Of a stretch of DNA of 64,000 bases, positions 59,712-64,000 are shown one piece after another. The stretch's first letter is position 1, and each line of letters starts with the position of its first letter. Where the stretch lies: assembly GCA_037975125.1 (NCBI GenBank), contig CM075857.1, positions 93,940,905 through 94,004,904 of the forward strand. The letters are read 5' to 3'. Made by a program: the position numbers and the translations under genes. This stretch comes from Latrodectus hesperus (Eukaryota > Arthropoda > Arachnida > Araneae > Theridiidae). The notes beneath the pieces are model-generated. The model did not search any database. It saw only the letters and a list, made by a program, of their open reading frames with translations, and had not been told where the DNA came from.

Positions 59712-59989
59712 TTTATTGTCGTGTGGCAGCTAGGCTGGCAAGATGGGGTGCGCTGCTCCACTTTTCCAGCTGAACCCTATTTTGGTGTGGAGTCCGACAT
59801 CCTCAGTACACACATGCCATAGGGACCCGTTTATAGGGTAGGCAACCATTCACAACCCATTCATACAAGGAAAGGACAAAGACAGGATAGATAGAGAGAG
59901 AAAGTACATCCATGCCCGAACCGGGATTCGAACCCAGGACCTTCCTATCCGCAGTCAGGCACGCTGACCATTAGACAGGTTGGGTGACA
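59712..59989 (-). mobile_element. SINE family B, copy in crossed target-duplication pair (left)
   Basis: Minus-strand family B copy: 3' end (TTGTCGTGTGGCAGCTAGG) at left, core ACATCCATGCCCGAACCGGG, B-box GGGATTCGAACCC and head at right. Left flank has CATCCTTACCAC (59694-59705), right flank ATTTATCTCA (59990-59999); these do not match each other but match the far flanks of the next copy. Confidence 0.85.
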
Positions 59990-60039
59990 ATTTATCTCAA
60001 ATAAACATACAGAAGCAGTCGTAATTTAGTTGATTAAGA

Positions 60040-60178
60040 CTATGACCACAAAAGTCTAGGGCTAGTTTGACCAGAATCGACATTTTAAATAGATTCCATC
60101 AACCAAGCCCAAGGTGGGGTACGAACTGTTGAACAGAAGGCAGAAGCTCTATACATTCGGCTACCAGCTTGTTACAAA
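60040..60178 (-). mobile_element. SINE family C, diverged copy
   Basis: GGTGGGGTACGAACTGTTGA, CAGAAGGCAGAAGCTC and CATTCGGCTACCAGCTTG follow the family C head in minus orientation. The CATCCATG core is altered to CATCAACC. Lies in the DNA between the two family B copies. Confidence 0.55.
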
Positions 60179-60279
60179 ATTTATTGGAATCTTTCTTTGT
60201 AAATTTAAATCTTTTTGACGAGCTTAATATATTGAAAATATTTTGTCAATTTAGTTTTTTAAAAATTATTTATCTCATT

Positions 60280-60556
60280 TTGTTGTTGTCTTGTGGCAGC
60301 TAGGCTGGCAATATGGGGTGCGCTACTCCACTTTTCCTACTGAACCATATTTGATGTGGAGTCCGACTTCTTCAGTACAGACATGCCATTGGTACCCGTT
60401 TATAGAGTAGGCAGCCATTCACACCTCATTCATACAAGGAAAGGACAAAGACAGGATAGATAGAGAGAGAAAGTACACCCATGCCCGAACCGTGATTCGA
60501 AACCAGGGCCTCTTTATCTGCAGTCAGGCACGCTGACCACTAGACAAGTTGGTCGG
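60280..60556 (-). mobile_element. SINE family B, copy in crossed target-duplication pair (right)
   Basis: Minus-strand copy from GTTGTTGTCTTGTGGCAGC (3' end) to the GTCGGC-type head. Left flank ATTTATCTCA (60268-60277), right flank CATCCTTACCAC (60557-60568). Same orientation as the copy at 59712, several percent diverged from it by eye. Confidence 0.85.
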
Positions 60557-60639
60557 CATCCTTACCACTAAAGTTAAATATAAGGCTAATAGTTAAAGAA
60601 GTAGTATTTGGATTGTTTGCTTGATGTTCAGCGGTCTCT

Positions 60640-60770
60640 TTTTGTAAGCATGAGGATATTAAATCAAGAGATATGGTTTTAATTAGATTCAGACTTACCA
60701 AAAACATTTTGATACAACGTGGGTATCGAATCTACGAACCGGTGAACTAAAAGTCGAAGCACTACATTAT
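60640..60770 (-). mobile_element. SINE family C, degraded copy
   Basis: CAACGTGGGTATCGAATCTA, CGAACCGGTGAACTAAAAG and GTCGAAGCAC follow the family C B-box/head order. Core mutated to CATTTTGATA. Confidence 0.5.
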
Positions 60771-60799
60771 GGTGGGCGTTTATCATCTTTAATATGAAT

Positions 60800-61950
60800 T
60801 TTTCTAAAAAATATACAACAAAAATATTATTTACTTCCATTCCAAACTATATTTATTTGTAATATGTAGTTAAATTTTATTCAATACAATGGTTTTAAGA
60901 CTACATTAGGCACAATATTTTATTATACTTTTATTATTTCAAAGTCAAAATCAAAATATAATCCTAAATACTTGACTTAAATTTGAAAAGGTATAGTATT
61001 ATTTATTGATAAAAATTAATTATATTAACTGCAATAACTATAATTATCTACTATCAATTGATCGCATAATCTTATTGTAAAAGTTAAATAAATTTATAGA
61101 ATTTAAAACGATGCAGGAATTACAAATAATTTATAAAAATTTCAAGTTTAATTTAAAAGGAAAACTACACTAATTTTACAAACGTAGAAATACACTTATT
61201 TTAATAAATTAAATAAATTAATTACACTGTATGTCATTCATTGAATATTTTAGCAGAAAATTTATATACATTTATTTACTAGATTAGGACATGCCAAATT
61301 TATGTATATATACTTTATGAGTGAAATGTATCTTGCTTGTGTTACCATTGTGTAATTTAATAAAAAAGTAATACCATTTATAAAGTTTGTTTCCCTTGCT
61401 AATTATACTAATTTAACTATTTGCTTCGAAGAAATTGCATAATTTTAATACAGCTTCAATAATAATTTTATTAAAACATATGTAGTTATTAGAAAATACA
61501 TATTTAATAGCTCTGAATTTAATATAATTTGGCATCACGCATCTTTGAGATATTTACACTAATTTAATTTAAAAACAATTTTATAATTTGTGCTAACATT
61601 TTCGTTGTTAACTATTCAGTCCAGTCTTCTGCATTAACTAATTTGAAATTTTTTTATTTTTCAATTACGTTTTTTCACTACATATATATTTCTACTTGAT
61701 TAGTTTCTTAAATGAAAGAAATTTTAGAATCCTAATATTGCAACACTTTAAGTAATAAGAAGTTTATTTATTTGTATCATTTGAAATATATTTTTATAGT
61801 GTAATTAACATGAAAATCAATAATGTCTCATAAAAATGATGGAGCTCTGCAAAAGTATGTAGAAAATATTTTTTGTTAATATTTTCTTGTTAGAATTAAA
61901 TTGAAAATAAAATTTCAAAAGTTTGTTTTAATTTAATTTTGAAATTATTT
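60800..61950. other. AT-rich intergenic DNA, nothing recognised
   Basis: Stops in all frames, no repeats with visible ends. Confidence 0.4.
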
Positions 61951-61954
61951 TAGC

Positions 61955-61956
<2 letters not shown>

Positions 61957-62044
<88 letters not shown>

Positions 62045-62072
62045 ATACATATATGTATGTGTATATATATAT

Positions 62073-62104
<32 letters not shown>

Positions 62105-62132
62105 ATATACATGTATATATATATATATATAT
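61957..62132. repeat. Compound (AT)n-(GATA)n microsatellite
   Basis: AT tract, GATATA units, and about six GATA units at 62078-62103, then AT again. Confidence 0.97.
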
Positions 62133-62249
62133 AATTATTTTTCCAATCAAAACTTGTCTATTATAAAAAAATTATTATAAGAAATGAGTTACAGATTTGT
62201 TCAACCAAAAGATATCGAGTAAATTAATCTATACATAACTTTCATTCAA

Positions 62250-62411
<162 letters not shown>

Positions 62412-62419
62412 TCTATTAT

Positions 62420-63293
62420 TTATTACGCTATGATGGCATTTAAAATGCTTTTTTTAATCTTTATATTTATAAATAGAAACATATTTTTTGGTTTTCTAAA
62501 AAGAAAAATAATAAGTTATATAAGAAAAAAGTAATGCTATTCAAGTTTTTAATTATGTTTGTGAACATGCAAACATGTTGATTAAGTTATTAGATAATTT
62601 ATGAGCAAGTTTTGTGCAAGAGAGAGGGTTAGTACTTTATGACTTATTGTCTAAAGTGGATTCCGTATCAGTACAAACACCCACACACGTAGGGGTGTTA
62701 ACCAAATATACTGATCAGTTGGAGTTGATAAATTGTTCAGTTGAAAAATTAAAGCTCCGTTCATGCACTAACTTACGAGGCGCTTGGTAATTGAAAACCG
62801 TGACAGGTGTTGGCGAAAAGTTTCATATTTAAGTGTTAAATTTTAAGAAGGAAAGTATGTTCTTTCTTTTGATTTATAATCACAAGATTTGTTGAGATAA
62901 ACAAATAAAAATTGCTGTAGAATTTTAAAGAGAATAAAAATGAGTGGTTGTTAGCTTTTAAGCGTAATCAAATGAGATGTTCATTGACGGAGTCAAATAA
63001 TTAGTTGAATGAAGAAATACTTAAATGGTAATGAAAAGTTTGTATAGAAATAGATTTAGTAATCGAATATCTATGAAGAATACAAATTTAAATATTGCAT
63101 AAATTTTGCAAAGTTACTTAAAAAGCTGCTCGATCTGATTTCGTTTGAAGCTATTTAATTTGTTTGAGGCTATTAATTTATGTTTAGATTAGTTTCATTA
63201 CACAAATTACTTGAATGAAAGTAGTTTTTATGATTACATAAATAGAAACATAAAGGCATCTTTGTAAAATCATTTATCTTAATTGACATTATC
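62420..63293. other. AT-rich DNA with a trace of SINE-C
   Basis: GTCTAAAGTGGATTCCGTAT and CAGTACAAACACCCACACAC at about 62650-62690 resemble the SINE-C body in minus orientation, without head or tail. Otherwise nothing recognised. Confidence 0.4.
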
Positions 63294-63307
63294 ATACCAA
63301 GAAACAG

Positions 63308-63584
63308 CCGCCCAACTTGTCCAGTGGTCAGCGTATCTGACTGCGGATAAGGAGGTCCTTTGTTGGAATCCCGGTTCGGGCATGGATGTACTTTCTCTCT
63401 CTATCTATCCTGTTTTTGTCCCTTCTTTGTATGAATGGGTTGTGAATGGTTGCCTACCCTATAAACGGGTACCTATTGCATGTGTGTACTGAGGAAGTCG
63501 GACTCAACACCAGAATATGGTTCAGTTTTAAAAGTGGAGCAGGGCACCCCATAATGCCAGCTAGATACACACGACGACAACAAC
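63308..63584 (+). mobile_element. SINE family B, full-length with 14-bp target duplication
   Basis: Head ACTTGTCCAGTGGTCAGCG, B-box TTGGAATCCC (mutated from GGTTCGAATCCC), core GGGCATGGATGTACTTTC, CCTATAAACGGGT, 3' end CACACGACGACAACAAC. Flanks ATACCAAGAAACAG (63294-63307) and ATACCTAGAAACAG (63585-63598) differ at one base. Confidence 0.85.
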
Positions 63585-64000
63585 ATACCTAGAAACAGAC
63601 TTAAGAATCAAGCGAAGCATATATGCTGTACTATCTATAAAACCAGAAATTCCAGATCAAAAGAGAAAAATGAACATTCTACATCAAAAGAGCACGTTTT
63701 CCTCAAAGAGTTACAAATGATATAAGAGTTCTAAAACTGTCCAATGTACCGTTATCTTTCTAATGAAATTGAAAATGAATACAATATGTTATGTTGGTGG
63801 CTTATTTTGTCTGTCTCCTTAAATCTCCTGATGGACTTTACATGAAAATGGCTTCTTCAGAGCTAAATGTGATGGATTCCAGATTGTCCCTGTATATATG
63901 CTTCCTTAAAAATAAATTTGATCATAGGAAGATTTCAGTATGACTCAACATTCCTGTGACACTTCTTTAGGGGGTCTTAGCAAGAACTGATAGATTAAAA

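Overview
This window is eukaryotic, AT-rich and gene-poor. There are no operons, ribosome binding sites, prokaryotic terminators or CRISPR arrays. Long (AT)n and (TG)n microsatellites, several tRNA-derived SINE families, Tc1/mariner, piggyBac-like and pogo-like DNA transposons, and RNase H-bearing and RTE-like LINE remnants point to an arthropod. A spider or other arachnid is my best guess, from general resemblance of the SINE heads and transposon mix; this is an inference and no search was run.

Only two pieces look like host coding sequence. At 44190-44939 (minus) is an intact, intronless 249-residue ORF of the ubiquitin C-terminal hydrolase UCHL3/UCHL1 type (peptidase family C12). Its catalytic Cys position holds Gly, with a Cys one residue earlier. 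At 58686-58778 (plus) is a 93-bp candidate internal exon of unrecognised product, with a consensus acceptor and donor and symmetric phase 1-1. A 101-residue membrane-anchored ORF at 17822-18127 (minus) is a weaker candidate.

Layout. 1-5.1 kb: SINEs, two LINE 3'-end remnants and a piggyBac-type element. 5.1-10.2 kb: mostly featureless AT-rich DNA with one SINE. 10.2-15.2 kb: microsatellite, truncated transposase, and a mariner element inserted in a diverged tandem array that itself carries a LINE fragment with a 10-bp target duplication. 17-22.4 kb: a cluster of TIR elements with TTGGCG motifs, then tandem repeats and a GC-elevated degraded block. 23.7-34.5 kb: SINEs, AT microsatellites, a second piggyBac copy and 147-, 220- and 84-bp tandem arrays. 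35.2-37.2 kb: a near-complete but frameshifted Tc1-like transposon and another TTGGCG element. 39-48 kb: microsatellite, a 5S rRNA-derived SINE, a 255-bp MITE on either side of the UCH gene, a deleted TIR element with transposase remnant, and palindromes. 48-58 kb: AT desert, SINEs, an RTE-like remnant, a strong hairpin and a tandem array of LINE 3' ends. 58-64 kb: the candidate exon, a pogo-like element and SINE-B copies, two of which show crossed target-site duplications.

The main biology is retroposon and transposon dynamics. Several insertions keep readable target-site duplications, so nesting order, recombination history and SINE modularity (shared central domain, swapped heads, shared tail) can be read directly.
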